Positions 34,383-43,110 of a DNA stretch of 64,000 nt are shown here, piece by piece. The stretch lies in assembly GCF_017744015.1 (NCBI RefSeq), contig NZ_JAGHRA010000013.1, forward strand, positions 1-64,000, written 5' to 3'. The translations under genes and the position numbers were made by a program. This DNA comes from Paracoccus sp. R12_2. Its GTDB lineage: Bacteria > Pseudomonadota > Alphaproteobacteria > Rhodobacterales > Rhodobacteraceae. The first letter of the stretch is position 1; every line of letters starts with the position of its first letter. The notes below the pieces were generated by a model. That model was not told the origin of the DNA, did no database searches, and saw nothing but the letters and a program-made list of their open reading frames with translations.

Positions 34383-36244
34383 GCGGGCATCCTTGCATCT
34401 GCCAGCGCCGTGGCAAGCCGGGCGGGCGTGAAGGGCTTGGTCAGCACCGGCACGGTGGCACCGGCGCGAAGCGGGTCCGTGGCGGGTAGCGAGGTCATCA
34501 GCACGACAGGCAGCCCCGCAACCAGATCAAGGCCCAGCCCGTCGCCAAGCTGGATGTCCGACAGGATCATCGTCAGGCCGGGCAGGTCGGTCATGCTGCG
34601 CGCTTCGTCAAGGCTGGCGGCTTCCAGCACGGCGTGGCCCAGCCCTGTCAGCATCTCGCGGATATCGGCTCGGATCGTGTCGTCATCCTCGACCAGCAGC
34701 ACCATCTGGCGCGCGACAGGGCGCAGCGGCAGGCGCAACGTGACACGCGCGCCGCTGTCGGTGTTGTCCAGCCGCATGGTGCCGCCGACCAGCTTTGTCT
34801 GGTCGTAGACCATCGACAGGCCAAGCCCCGAACCCTGGCCCTTCTTGGTCGAGAAGAACGGCTCGGTCGCGCGGGCCAGCGCCTCGTCCGAGAAGCCGGG
34901 CCCGGTGTCGGTGACGCCCAGTTCGATCCATTCGCCGCTGACGCGGGCGGTCAGGGTGATGCAGCCCGGCCCGTTGATCGCCGCGTTGGCGTTCAAGATC
35001 AGGTTCAGCAGCGAATCCTGCAGCGCGCCGGGGTCCAGCAGCAACTGGTCCTTGGGCAGGTCCAGACGCAGGATCAGGGTGGTACCCTTGGTCAGCGAGG
35101 GCCGCGCCAGCGTGCCGAGGTCGCGCAGCAGCGCGGGAAGATCGACGGGCTGCAGCGACAATTCGCGCTGGCCGCTGATCTTGGCCAGCCGGTCCAGCAA
35201 GGTCGCGCCGCGACGGGCGGCGGCCAGCGTCGCCTGCACGTCCTGCGCCGCGCCTTCGGGCAGGTCCAGTGCCGCAAGCCGGCCCTGCAGCCCCAGGATG
35301 ATGGTCAGAAGATTGCCGAAATCATGCGCCATCCCCGAGGTCAGCTGCGCGGCCAGACTGCGCTTGCCGGCATGGGCCAGCGCCTCGCGGGCCTGCACCT
35401 CGGCGCTGACATCGGTCGACAGGATATAGACGCCATGCCCCGCCCGGTCGGGGGTCAGCGCGATACGGATACGGCGGCCCGAGGTCGGGTGCGTGATCTC
35501 GAACACCTGCGGATCACCGGCCAGCGCCCGGTCCAGCCAGGGCTGCAATGTGGCGAATGTCGCCGTTCCCAGCGCGTCCCTGACGGTCTGGCCGACGATC
35601 TCGCCCGCCGCGCCGGGAAAGATCGACGGCAGGCGGCGGTTCGAGAACGTGTAGCGGTAATCTGCATCGACATGCGCGATATGGGCCGGAACCATTTCCG
35701 TCACCTGGCGGGTCCGCGCCTCGGTCCGGGTCAGGACGCGCTGCGCCTCTTGCAGGGCGGCGTTGGTGGCGGCCAGTTCGCGGTTGGCGGCGGCCAGGCG
35801 TTCGGCGTGATCCAGCACCTGTTCGCTGAGTTCCTCGGACCGGGCGCGCAGCAATGCTTCCTGCCGCTTCATGTCGGTGATGTCGGTATAGACCGTCACC
35901 CAGCCGCCCTGGGACAGCGGCGCGCCCTCGACCGCGACCCAGCGGCCATTGGCGCGCATCCGTTCAAAATAATGCGGCTGAAAGGTCCGGGCCTGTTCCA
36001 CGCGGAAGGCCACGGCGGCGTCCGGATCGTCCTGGGGGCCGTATTCGCCGCGTTCGACCAGAAAACGGATCGTATCCTCGAAGCTGGTGCCGGGGCGGGT
36101 CAGCGGTTCGGGCAGGTCGAACATCGCCTGATACTGGTCATTGGCGACGGCCAGCCGCAGATCGGCGTCGAAGATCGACAGCGCCTGCCCGATCAGATTC
36201 AGCCCGGAGCGGGTCAGGTCGGCGCGCAGCCGTTCCGATGTCAT
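34379..36244 (-). CDS. Hybrid sensor histidine kinase with two PAS domains and a receiver
   Basis: A 621-residue soluble kinase: PAS (about 10-130), a coiled coil near 130-175 (RARSEELSEQVLDHAERLAAANREL), a second PAS (about 180-285), HisKA with the phospho-His in SGMAHDFGNLLT, HATPase (LNLILNANAAI, TDTGPGFSD, GSGLGLSMVYDQ) and a C-terminal receiver (LLVEDDDTIRADI, ILSDIQLGDG, LTKPF). No membrane spans are seen, so the signal is cytoplasmic, perhaps sensed by PAS. The attached receiver may act in phosphorelay or as a phosphate sink. It is divergent from the ligase/ABC operon, with 225 bases between, and translationally coupled to the regulator gene. Confidence 0.9.
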   Translation of the reverse strand: MTSERLRADLTRSGLNLIGQALSIFDADLRLAVANDQYQAMFDLPEPLTRPGTSFEDTIRFLVERGEYGPQDDPDAAVAFRVEQARTFQPHYFERMRANGRWVAVEGAPLSQGGWVTVYTDITDMKRQEALLRARSEELSEQVLDHAERLAAANRELAATNAALQEAQRVLTRTEARTRQVTEMVPAHIAHVDADYRYTFSNRRLPSIFPGAAGEIVGQTVRDALGTATFATLQPWLDRALAGDPQVFEITHPTSGRRIRIALTPDRAGHGVYILSTDVSAEVQAREALAHAGKRSLAAQLTSGMAHDFGNLLTIILGLQGRLAALDLPEGAAQDVQATLAAARRGATLLDRLAKISGQRELSLQPVDLPALLRDLGTLARPSLTKGTTLILRLDLPKDQLLLDPGALQDSLLNLILNANAAINGPGCITLTARVSGEWIELGVTDTGPGFSDEALARATEPFFSTKKGQGSGLGLSMVYDQTKLVGGTMRLDNTDSGARVTLRLPLRPVARQMVLLVEDDDTIRADIREMLTGLGHAVLEAASLDEARSMTDLPGLTMILSDIQLGDGLGLDLVAGLPVVLMTSLPATDPLRAGATVPVLTKPFTPARLATALADARMPA

Positions 36245-36354
36245 CGGTGCCGTCCGCTGGTTTCAGGGCGCTGCCCCATGCTTTCGCGTGTCACGTCGGA
36301 TCCTCCCCTGCGCAGCGATAGCACCGCGGCGCGATCCGCAAAAGCGTCGTAACA

Positions 36355-36373
36355 TTTCGTTGGATTTCCGAAA
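36355..36373. promoter_or_regulatory. Inverted repeat TTTCG-N9-CGAAA in the divergent control region
   Basis: TTTCG (36355-36359) and CGAAA (36369-36373) flank nine bases between the kinase gene and the acyl-CoA synthetase gene, within the most AT-rich part of the spacer. It is a possible site for the neighbouring response regulator; the arms are short, so support is weak. Confidence 0.25.
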
Positions 36374-36469
36374 AACTGCGGCAATGATTGGCGGCAACAG
36401 TGGGCGCGTCCGGGGCACGGAGGAGGTGTCCGGGACAACGCGGCAGGAGACCGCGACAAGGGAGGATAC

Positions 36470-38446
36470 ATGACGGACCCGCAGGCGCCGACAGGCGAAT
36501 TGCATTCGATTCCTGCGCTGTTGGCGCGGAACGTGGGCCGTTTCGGCAATCGGCCGGCCTATCGCGAAAAGGAATTCGGCATCTGGCAAAGCTGGACCTG
36601 GGCCGAGGCAGCCGATGAGATCCGCGCACTGGCGCTGGGGCTGCTGGTCCTGGGCCTGAAGCCGGGTGACTATGTGGCGATCATCGGGCGCAACCGGCCC
36701 GCCCATTACTGGGGCATGATCGCGGCGCAGATGTGCGGGGCCATTCCGGTGCCGCTGTATCAGGACGCCGTCGCCGAAGAGATGGCCTATGTGATGGATC
36801 ATTGCGGCGCGCGTTTCGTTCTGTGCGGCGATCAGGAACAGGTCGACAAGGTGCTTGAGGTCGAAGAGACCGTGACCGGCATCGAACAGATCATCTACAA
36901 CGACAAGCGCGGGATGCGGAAATACGACCATGCGCGCATGAACGCGCTGTCCGATGTGCAGGACGAGGGTCGGGCCGCGGCGCAGCGTCTGGGCGCGGAA
37001 CTGGACGCAAGGATCGAGGCGCTGGATTACGACAGCACCTGCGTGATGCTGTATACCAGCGGCACCACCGGCAAGCCCAAGGGAGTGGTGCTGTCGAACC
37101 GCAACATCATCGAGACGTCGAAGAACAGCGCCCAGTTCGATCATCTGAGCCAGCGCGAAGAAATCGTCGCTTATCTGCCGATGGCCTGGGTGGGCGATTT
37201 CATCTTTTCGGTCGGACAGGCGCTGTGGGCGGGGTTCACGGTGAACTGCCCCGAAGGCGCGCATACGATGATGACCGACATGCGCGAAATCGGGCCGACC
37301 TATTTCTTCGCGCCGCCGCGGGTCTTCGAGAACCAGCTGACCACGGTGATGATCCGCATGGAGGATGCCGGACGCGTCAAGCGTTGGCTGTTCCGGCATT
37401 TCATGGAGGTCGCGCGCCGGGTCGGTCCGGCGCTGCTGGACGGCAAGCAGGTCGGGACAGGCGACAGGCTGTCCTATGCGTTGGGCAAGCTGTTCGTCTA
37501 TGGTCCGCTGAAAAATACCCTGGGCCTGTCGCGCGTTCGCGTCGGTTACACCGCGGGCGAGGCGATCGGACCCGAGATCTTCGATTTCTATCGCAGCCTC
37601 GGCATCAACCTGAAGCAGCTTTACGGCCAGACCGAGGCATCGGTCTTCATCACCCAGCAGCCCGACGGGCAGGTGCGGTCCGACACGGTCGGCGTGCCCA
37701 GCCCCGGTGTCGAGGTCAGGATCGCCGAGAATGGCGAAGTCTTCTATCGCAGCCCCGGCACCTTCGTCGAATATTACAAGAATGCCGACAGCACCGCCTC
37801 GACCAAGGACGCGCAGGGCTGGGTGGCGACCGGCGATGCGGGGTTCTTCGAGGATGCGACCGGGCATCTGCGGATCATCGACCGCGCCAAGGATGTGGGC
37901 AAGATGGCCGACGGCAGCATGTTCGCGCCCAAATATGTCGAGAACAAGCTGAAGTTCTATCCCAACATCCTGGAAGCGGTCGTGATCGGCAATGGCCGCG
38001 ATTACTGCACGGCGATGATCAATATCGACCTGAACGCGGTCGGCAACTGGGCCGAGCGCAACAATATCGCCTATGCCAGCTATCAGGAACTGGCCGGCCA
38101 TCCGCAGGTCTATGCGACGATCAGGGAACATGTGGAGGCGGTGAACAGATCCGTCGCCGAGGATCCGATGCTGTCGGGCTGCCAGGTGCACCGATTCCTG
38201 GTGCTGCACAAGGAACTGGACCCCGACGACGGCGAAATGACGCGGACGCGCAAGGTCCGGCGCGCGGTCATCAACGACAAGTTCGCCGATCTTGTCGCCG
38301 CACTCTATGACGGGTCGGACAGCATCTATACCGAAACCGAGGTCACCTACGAGGATGGCCGCAAGGGCAAGATCACAGCGACGCTGAAGATCGAGGATGC
38401 ACAGGTCTTCGGCGATGCGCAGGGGCAGAAGGTGGCGGCGGAATGA
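36470..38446 (+). CDS. AMP-dependent acyl-CoA synthetase (long-chain/aromatic acid type)
   Basis: A 658-residue ANL-superfamily ligase that activates a carboxylic acid through an acyl-adenylate to its CoA thioester. The P-loop YTSGTTGKPKG is near residue 195, followed by YLPMAWVGDF, GYTAGEAIGPEI, YGQTEAS near 385 and GWVATGDAGFFED near 445. Relatives are annotated as long-chain fatty acid CoA ligases. It leads an operon with a Liv-type ABC importer, so its substrate is probably the imported acid; this is inference. The next gene overlaps it by four bases. ATG follows GGGAGG. Confidence 0.9.
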   Translation: MTDPQAPTGELHSIPALLARNVGRFGNRPAYREKEFGIWQSWTWAEAADEIRALALGLLVLGLKPGDYVAIIGRNRPAHYWGMIAAQMCGAIPVPLYQDAVAEEMAYVMDHCGARFVLCGDQEQVDKVLEVEETVTGIEQIIYNDKRGMRKYDHARMNALSDVQDEGRAAAQRLGAELDARIEALDYDSTCVMLYTSGTTGKPKGVVLSNRNIIETSKNSAQFDHLSQREEIVAYLPMAWVGDFIFSVGQALWAGFTVNCPEGAHTMMTDMREIGPTYFFAPPRVFENQLTTVMIRMEDAGRVKRWLFRHFMEVARRVGPALLDGKQVGTGDRLSYALGKLFVYGPLKNTLGLSRVRVGYTAGEAIGPEIFDFYRSLGINLKQLYGQTEASVFITQQPDGQVRSDTVGVPSPGVEVRIAENGEVFYRSPGTFVEYYKNADSTASTKDAQGWVATGDAGFFEDATGHLRIIDRAKDVGKMADGSMFAPKYVENKLKFYPNILEAVVIGNGRDYCTAMINIDLNAVGNWAERNNIAYASYQELAGHPQVYATIREHVEAVNRSVAEDPMLSGCQVHRFLVLHKELDPDDGEMTRTRKVRRAVINDKFADLVAALYDGSDSIYTETEVTYEDGRKGKITATLKIEDAQVFGDAQGQKVAAE

Positions 38447-38703
38447 ACAGGGCGGTGATCACCTACAAACCCAGCTATGTCAGCGGCGGCCTGATCGCGC
38501 TGGCGGGTCTGGTCCTGGCCTGGTTGCTGCCGGGCTTCCTGCCGGTCTGGATGAGCGATCTTGTCGCCGGCGCCCTGACCGGCGGCTTCGGCGTGGCGTC
38601 GGCCAGCCGGCTGTGGCCGGGACTGCCGTTGAAACAGATGATCCAGTATGGCCCTGCGGTGGCGCTCTACGGCGTCGTCATCGGCCTGATCGCGGGGAAC
38701 TGA
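38443..38703 (+). CDS. Small membrane protein of the ligase/ABC operon
   Basis: An 86-residue protein with two or three hydrophobic segments: YVSGGLIALAGLVLAWLLPGFL, MSDLVAGALTGGFGVAS and YGPAVALYGVVIGLIAGN. It overlaps the synthetase gene stop (ATGA) and ends four bases before the ATPase gene, so it is clearly co-translated with the transporter. No family is recognised. It might be an accessory subunit that links the ligase to the membrane or to the permease, which is speculation. Confidence 0.75.
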   Translation: MNRAVITYKPSYVSGGLIALAGLVLAWLLPGFLPVWMSDLVAGALTGGFGVASASRLWPGLPLKQMIQYGPAVALYGVVIGLIAGN

Positions 38704-38707
38704 GCCG

Positions 38708-39526
38708 ATGTTGGACAAGACCGAAGGCTATACCACCGCCGATGGCCGCCAGATCGGTGGCGTGCTGATGGAAATGAAGAACATCACGCTGCGCTTTGGC
38801 GGCGTGGTCGCGATCAAGGATATCAGCTTCGACATCCGGCAGGGCGAGATCCGTGCGATCATCGGCCCGAACGGCGCCGGCAAGTCGTCGATGCTGAACG
38901 TGATCTCGGGCTTTTATCACCCGCAAGAGGGCGAGGTCTGGTTCAAGGGCTATCGCCGCGGGCCGATGAAACCCTATGAGGTTGCTCGGCTTGGCATTGC
39001 GCGCACCTTCCAGAACATCGCGCTGTTCGACGGGATGAGCGTGCTGGACAACATCATGACCGGTCGCCTGAACAGGATGAAATCGGGGCTTCTCAGCCAG
39101 GCGCTGTGGTGGGGCGCCGCCGAGCGCGAGGAAAACGAGAACCGCGAACAGGTCGAGAAGATCATCGACTTCCTGGAAATCCAGAACATTCGCAAGACGC
39201 CGGTCGGGCGTTTGCCCTATGGCCTGAAGAAGCGGGTCGAACTGGCCCGCGCGCTGGCCGCCGAGCCGCAGATCCTTCTGCTGGACGAGCCGATGGCCGG
39301 CATGAATGTCGAGGAGAAAGAGGACATGTCCCGCTTCATCCTGGACGTGAACGACGAATTCGGCACCACCATCGCGCTGATCGAACATGACATGGGCGTG
39401 GTCATGGACCTGTCCGACCGGGTGGTGGTGATGGATTACGGCCGAAAGATCGGCGACGGCACCCCGGACGAGGTGCGGCGCAATCAGGACGTGATCGACG
39501 CCTATCTGGGGGTGGCACATGACTGA
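38708..39526 (+). CDS. Liv-type ABC transporter ATPase (LivG-like)
   Basis: A 272-residue ATPase with LivG character. Walker A GPNGAGKSSMLNVISGFY is near residues 56-73, ARTFQNIALFDGMSVLDNIMTG is typical of the LivG Q-loop region, then the variant signature LPYGLKKRVELARAL, Walker B ILLLDEPMAGMN and H-loop ALIEHDMGVVMDLSD. An N-terminal extension of about 20 residues (MLDKTEGYTTADGRQIGG) is longer than in LivG of enteric bacteria. It pairs with the LivF-like ATPase five genes downstream. Confidence 0.92.
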   Translation: MLDKTEGYTTADGRQIGGVLMEMKNITLRFGGVVAIKDISFDIRQGEIRAIIGPNGAGKSSMLNVISGFYHPQEGEVWFKGYRRGPMKPYEVARLGIARTFQNIALFDGMSVLDNIMTGRLNRMKSGLLSQALWWGAAEREENENREQVEKIIDFLEIQNIRKTPVGRLPYGLKKRVELARALAAEPQILLLDEPMAGMNVEEKEDMSRFILDVNDEFGTTIALIEHDMGVVMDLSDRVVVMDYGRKIGDGTPDEVRRNQDVIDAYLGVAHD

Positions 39527-39550
39527 CGACACCAAGCGGGGGACCGAGTG

Positions 39551-40534
39551 ATGGACCAGTTCTTCTTTGCCGCCGAGGTGCTGGCGAACGGGCTGATGAC
39601 AGGGGTCATGTATGCGCTGGTCGCGCTTGGCTTCGTGCTGATCTTCAAGGCGTCGGGCGTGTTCAACTATGCGCAGGGTGTTCTGGCACTGTTCGCGGCG
39701 CTGACGCTGGTCGGTATCCAGCAGGGGCAGATCCCCTTTGCGCATCTGATCAACGCGGCCTTTGGCACCAGCCTGCATCATTTCGGCTGGACGGTGCCTG
39801 CGGTGTTGGCCATCGCGCTGACTGCCGGGGTGATGGTGGCTCTGGCCTTCCTGATCGAAAAGCTGGTCCTGCAGCATCTGGTAGGACAGGAACCGATCAT
39901 CCTGTTCATGGCGACGATCGGGTTGGCCTATTTCCTGGAAGGCCTGGGCGACGTGATGTGGGGCGCGGACATCAAGACGCTGGATGTCGGTCTGCCGCAG
40001 GGCATCTCGGACGCGATCGAAGGCACCACCGCCGAATGGTTCGGCTATGGCTTCTTCATCGACCGGCTGGACATCTGGGCGACGCTGATTGCCGCTCTGC
40101 TGGTCGCGGCGCTGGTCGCCTTCGCGCAATACACCAAGCAAGGCAGGGCGATGCGGGCCGTGGCCGACGATCACCAGGCGGCGCTGTCGGTGGGGATCAG
40201 CCTGCGCTTCATCTGGGTGATGGTCTGGTCGATCGCGGGCTTCGTCGCTCTGGTCGCGGGCATCATGTGGGGCACCAAGTCGGGCGTGCAGTTCAGCCTG
40301 TCGCTGATCGCGCTGAAGGCGCTGCCGGTGCTGATGCTGGGCGGCTTTACCTCGATCCCCGGCGCCATCGTCGGCGGGCTGATCATCGGCGTGGGCGAGA
40401 AACTGTTCGAATTCTTCATCGGCCCGATGGTCGGCGGCGCGACCGAGAACTGGTTCGCCTATGTGCTGGCGCTGATCTTCCTCGTCTTCCGGCCGCAGGG
40501 CCTGTTCGGCGAACGCATCATCGAGAGGGTCTGA
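39551..40534 (+). CDS. Liv-type ABC transporter permease (LivH-like)
   Basis: A 327-residue inner-membrane permease with about eight membrane segments. The N-terminus (LANGLMTGVMYALVALGFVLIFKASGVFNYAQG) is the LivH hallmark, and the cytoplasmic coupling loop is YTKQGRAMRAVADDHQAALSVGI. Glycine-rich GGFTSIPGAIVGGLIIGVGEKL closes the core. ATG at 39551 is preferred over GTG at 39548. It is the first permease half of the importer, and its partner starts 108 bases downstream. Confidence 0.93.
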   Translation: MDQFFFAAEVLANGLMTGVMYALVALGFVLIFKASGVFNYAQGVLALFAALTLVGIQQGQIPFAHLINAAFGTSLHHFGWTVPAVLAIALTAGVMVALAFLIEKLVLQHLVGQEPIILFMATIGLAYFLEGLGDVMWGADIKTLDVGLPQGISDAIEGTTAEWFGYGFFIDRLDIWATLIAALLVAALVAFAQYTKQGRAMRAVADDHQAALSVGISLRFIWVMVWSIAGFVALVAGIMWGTKSGVQFSLSLIALKALPVLMLGGFTSIPGAIVGGLIIGVGEKLFEFFIGPMVGGATENWFAYVLALIFLVFRPQGLFGERIIERV

Positions 40535-40536
40535 CC

Positions 40537-40656
40537 ATGGAGCGCGAGGCCGACGGAAGAACGGGTATTGGGACAAAGAAGAAGCCGACATCTTCTTTGC
40601 ACAAGAAAACCAATGACATGACGGATGTGGCGGGAGGCTTCGATGCTGTATCGTGA
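40537..40656 (+). CDS. Possible 39-residue basic peptide between the permease genes
   Basis: An ATG two bases after the LivH-like stop, with GAGAGG about eight bases upstream, opens 39 codons: MEREADGRTGIGTKKKPTSS continues to LHKKTNDMTDVAGGFDAVS. It overlaps the start of the LivM-like gene by 14 bases. No family is recognised. It contains a perfect hairpin in its DNA. It may be a real small protein, a translational coupling leader, or non-coding spacer. Confidence 0.3.
   Translation: MEREADGRTGIGTKKKPTSSLHKKTNDMTDVAGGFDAVS
40574..40599 (+). other. Perfect hairpin in the LivH-LivM spacer
   Basis: CAAAGAAGA (40574-40582) and TCTTCTTTG (40591-40599) pair perfectly around an 8-base loop. The stem is AT-rich, unlike the terminator stems here, and lies 44 bases before the LivM-like start, so it could tune translation of that gene. 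Confidence 0.45.
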
Positions 40657-41719
40657 GGCGGGCGATTTCAAGACGACCTATCGCGACGATGGCCAGACCT
40701 TTCCGATCCGGCTGGATCGCTGGGGATACTATGTCACGCTGGCTGTGGCGTTCGGCATCATCCCCTTCGTCATCAACGATTACTGGGCCAGCGCGGTTTT
40801 CGTGCCGTTCCTGATCTACGCAATCGCGGCGCTGGGGCTGAACATCCTGACGGGCTATGCCGGACAGGTCAGCCTTGGCACGGGCGGGTTCATGGCGGTA
40901 GGTGCCTATGCGGTCTACAAGCTGATGACCGCGTTCCCCGACATCAGCATCGTCATCCACATCCTGCTCGCGGGGGGGATCACCGCCATGGTCGGGGTGC
41001 TGTTCGGCCTGCCCAGCCTGCGCATCAAGGGGTTCTACCTGGCCGTCGCGACGCTGGCCGCGCAGTTCTTTCTGGTCTGGCTGTTCAACAAGGTGCCGTG
41101 GTTCTACAACTATTCGGCCTCGGGCCAGATCACCGCGCCCGAACGGACGATCCTGGGGCATGCGGTGACGGGACCGGCCAGCACGGCTTCGGCGAAATAC
41201 CTGATCTGTCTGGTCTTCGTCTTCGCGCTGGCCTGGATCGCGCGCAATCTGACGCGCGGCACGCTGGGGCGCAAATGGATGGCGATCCGCGACATGGACA
41301 TCGCGGCCGAGATCATCGGCGTGAACCCCCTGACCGCCAAGCTGTCGGCCTTTGCCGTCAGCAGCTTCTTCATCGGCATCGCCGGGGCGCTGCTGTTTGC
41401 GGTCTATCTGGGCGCGGCCGAGGTCGGCGAGGCCTTTGGCATCAACAAGAGCTTTCTGGTCCTGTTCATGGTTATCATCGGTGGGCTGGGAAGCATCTTC
41501 GGAAGCTTCGCGGGCGCTGCGTTCATGGTGATGATGCCGGTCTTCCTGAAGAACGTGCTGGTCGGCTCGCTGGGATGGCCCACCGATCTGGCCGCCCATA
41601 TCGAACTGATGATCGTCGGCGCGCTGATCGTGATGTTCCTGATCGTCGAGCCGCACGGGCTGGCACGGCTGTGGTCGCTGACCAAGGAAAAGCTGCGGCT
41701 GTGGCCGTTCCCGCACTGA
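40643..41719 (+). CDS. Liv-type ABC transporter permease (LivM-like)
   Basis: A 358-residue permease, the second membrane subunit. It starts MLYREAGDFKTTYRDDGQTF, followed by hydrophobic segments such as FLIYAIAALGLNILTGYAGQVSLGTGGFMAVGAY, the LivM signature. The coupling loop GRKWMAIRDMDIAAEIIGVN and SFFIGIAGALLFAVYLGA follow. The start at 40643 has GGGAGG six bases upstream; ATG at 40625 lies before it and lacks support. A long periplasmic loop after the fifth segment (NKVPWFYNYSASGQITAPER) is larger than in amino-acid LivM and may reflect the substrate. Confidence 0.93.
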   Translation: MLYREAGDFKTTYRDDGQTFPIRLDRWGYYVTLAVAFGIIPFVINDYWASAVFVPFLIYAIAALGLNILTGYAGQVSLGTGGFMAVGAYAVYKLMTAFPDISIVIHILLAGGITAMVGVLFGLPSLRIKGFYLAVATLAAQFFLVWLFNKVPWFYNYSASGQITAPERTILGHAVTGPASTASAKYLICLVFVFALAWIARNLTRGTLGRKWMAIRDMDIAAEIIGVNPLTAKLSAFAVSSFFIGIAGALLFAVYLGAAEVGEAFGINKSFLVLFMVIIGGLGSIFGSFAGAAFMVMMPVFLKNVLVGSLGWPTDLAAHIELMIVGALIVMFLIVEPHGLARLWSLTKEKLRLWPFPH

Positions 41720-41770
41720 CATGAACAAGACCGGGCAACCGGCAGAAGACAAAATTGGGAGGAGACCCGA

Positions 41771-43057
41771 ATGAAGACCAAACTGACCGCTTTCGTGCTG
41801 GCCGGCATGGTGACCGCCGCGCCCGCGCTGGCCGACCTTGTCGTGCCCAATCTCAGCTATCGGACCGGCCCCTATGGGGCGAACGGGACGCAATACGCCG
41901 ATGGGTTCAACGACTATTTTACGCTGCTGAACGAACGCGATGGCGGCATCGGCGGCGAGATCATCCAGGTGCCCGAATGCGAGACGGCCTATAACACCGA
42001 AAAGGGCGTCGAGTGTTACGAGGCCACAAAGGATACGGGCGCGCTGGTCTATAACCCGCTGTCCACCGGCATCACATATCAGCTGATCCCCAAGGTTGGC
42101 GTGGACAAGAAGGTTCTTTACACGCCGGGCTACGGGCGCACCTCGGCCAAGAACGGCAAGGTGTTCGAGTGGGTCTTCAACGCCCCTGCGAACTACTGGG
42201 ACGGCGCCTCGGTCGCGATCAAGTATCTGCTGGACGAGAACGGCGGAGACCTGTCGGGCAAGAAGATCGCGCTGGTCTATCACAACAGCGCCTATGGCAA
42301 GGAGCCGATCCGCACGCTGGAAGAACTTGCCGCCAAGCACGGCTTCGAACTGAGCGCGATCCCCGTCGAGGCGCCCGGGCAGGAGCAGAAATCCCAGTGG
42401 CTGCAGATCCGTCGCGACAAGCCGGACTATGTCCTGATGTGGGGCTGGGGCGTGATGAACCAGGTCGCGATCCAGGAAGCCGCCAATATCCGGTTCCCGA
42501 TGGAGAATTTCATCGGCATCTGGTGGGCCGGTTCGGAGATCGACGTGGGTCCGGCGGGTGCGGGGGCCAATGGCTACAAGTCGCTGACCTTCAACGGGGT
42601 CGGCATGGATTACCCGCTGTATGACGATCTGAAGACCCATGTTCTGGATACGGGCAAGGCCAGCCAGGGCGGCGAACATGTCGGCTCGGCCGTCTATTCG
42701 CGCGGCATGTATGCCGCCGTCGTCATCGCCGAGGCGATCCGCAAGGCGCAGGAACTGGCCGGAACGGCGCAGATCAATCCCGAACAGCTGCGCGAGGGGT
42801 TCGAGAATCTTGAGATCAGCACCGACCGCCTTGCCGAGATCGGCCTGCCCGATTTCGGTCCCGAGATCGCGCTGAGCTGTTCCAATCACGGCGGCAGCGG
42901 CATGGCGCGTATCCAGCAATGGGACGCCTCGGCCAAGACCTGGAACCTGATCACCGAATTCACCGAGCCCGACAACGAGGTTCTGGATCCGCTGATCGCC
43001 GCGGACTCCGAGGCCTATGCCAAGGAAGCGGGGATCACCCCGCGCGAGTGTAACTGA
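41771..43057 (+). CDS. Liv-type periplasmic substrate-binding protein
   Basis: A 428-residue type I periplasmic binding protein. Residues 1-21 are a Sec signal peptide ending APALA. The mature domain begins DLVVPNLSYRTGPYGANG and continues DGFNDYFTLLNERDGGIGG, with a conserved pattern ALVYHNSAYGKEPIRTLEE and GIWWAGSEIDVGPAGAGANGYK. A Cys pair (VPECETAYNTEKGVECYE) and a late CSNHGG and ECN suggest disulfides. Divergence from amino-acid LivK and the linked CoA ligases suggest it binds an organic acid. GGAGGA precedes the start. Confidence 0.9.
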   Translation: MKTKLTAFVLAGMVTAAPALADLVVPNLSYRTGPYGANGTQYADGFNDYFTLLNERDGGIGGEIIQVPECETAYNTEKGVECYEATKDTGALVYNPLSTGITYQLIPKVGVDKKVLYTPGYGRTSAKNGKVFEWVFNAPANYWDGASVAIKYLLDENGGDLSGKKIALVYHNSAYGKEPIRTLEELAAKHGFELSAIPVEAPGQEQKSQWLQIRRDKPDYVLMWGWGVMNQVAIQEAANIRFPMENFIGIWWAGSEIDVGPAGAGANGYKSLTFNGVGMDYPLYDDLKTHVLDTGKASQGGEHVGSAVYSRGMYAAVVIAEAIRKAQELAGTAQINPEQLREGFENLEISTDRLAEIGLPDFGPEIALSCSNHGGSGMARIQQWDASAKTWNLITEFTEPDNEVLDPLIAADSEAYAKEAGITPRECN

Positions 43058-43064
43058 TCACCGT

Positions 43065-43089
43065 CCCCGGCGGCCTTGCGCCGCCGGGG
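43065..43089 (+). other. Intercistronic stem-loop after the binding-protein gene
   Basis: A perfect 10-bp GC-rich stem (43065-43074 with 43080-43089) with a 5-base loop, eight bases after the binding-protein stop and before the LivF-like gene. No T-run is present. It matches the placement of the hairpin at 9379-9414. Confidence 0.7.
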
Positions 43090-43110
43090 CACCGCAATCC
43101 GGAGGCCGTC

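Noticed and set aside
38678..42919. A 1,413-codon open frame on the minus strand across the liv-type genes
   Set aside because: It is a shadow of codon bias in GC-rich genes on the plus strand: the His/Gln/Asp/Arg-rich translation has no family pattern and it crosses several clear genes.
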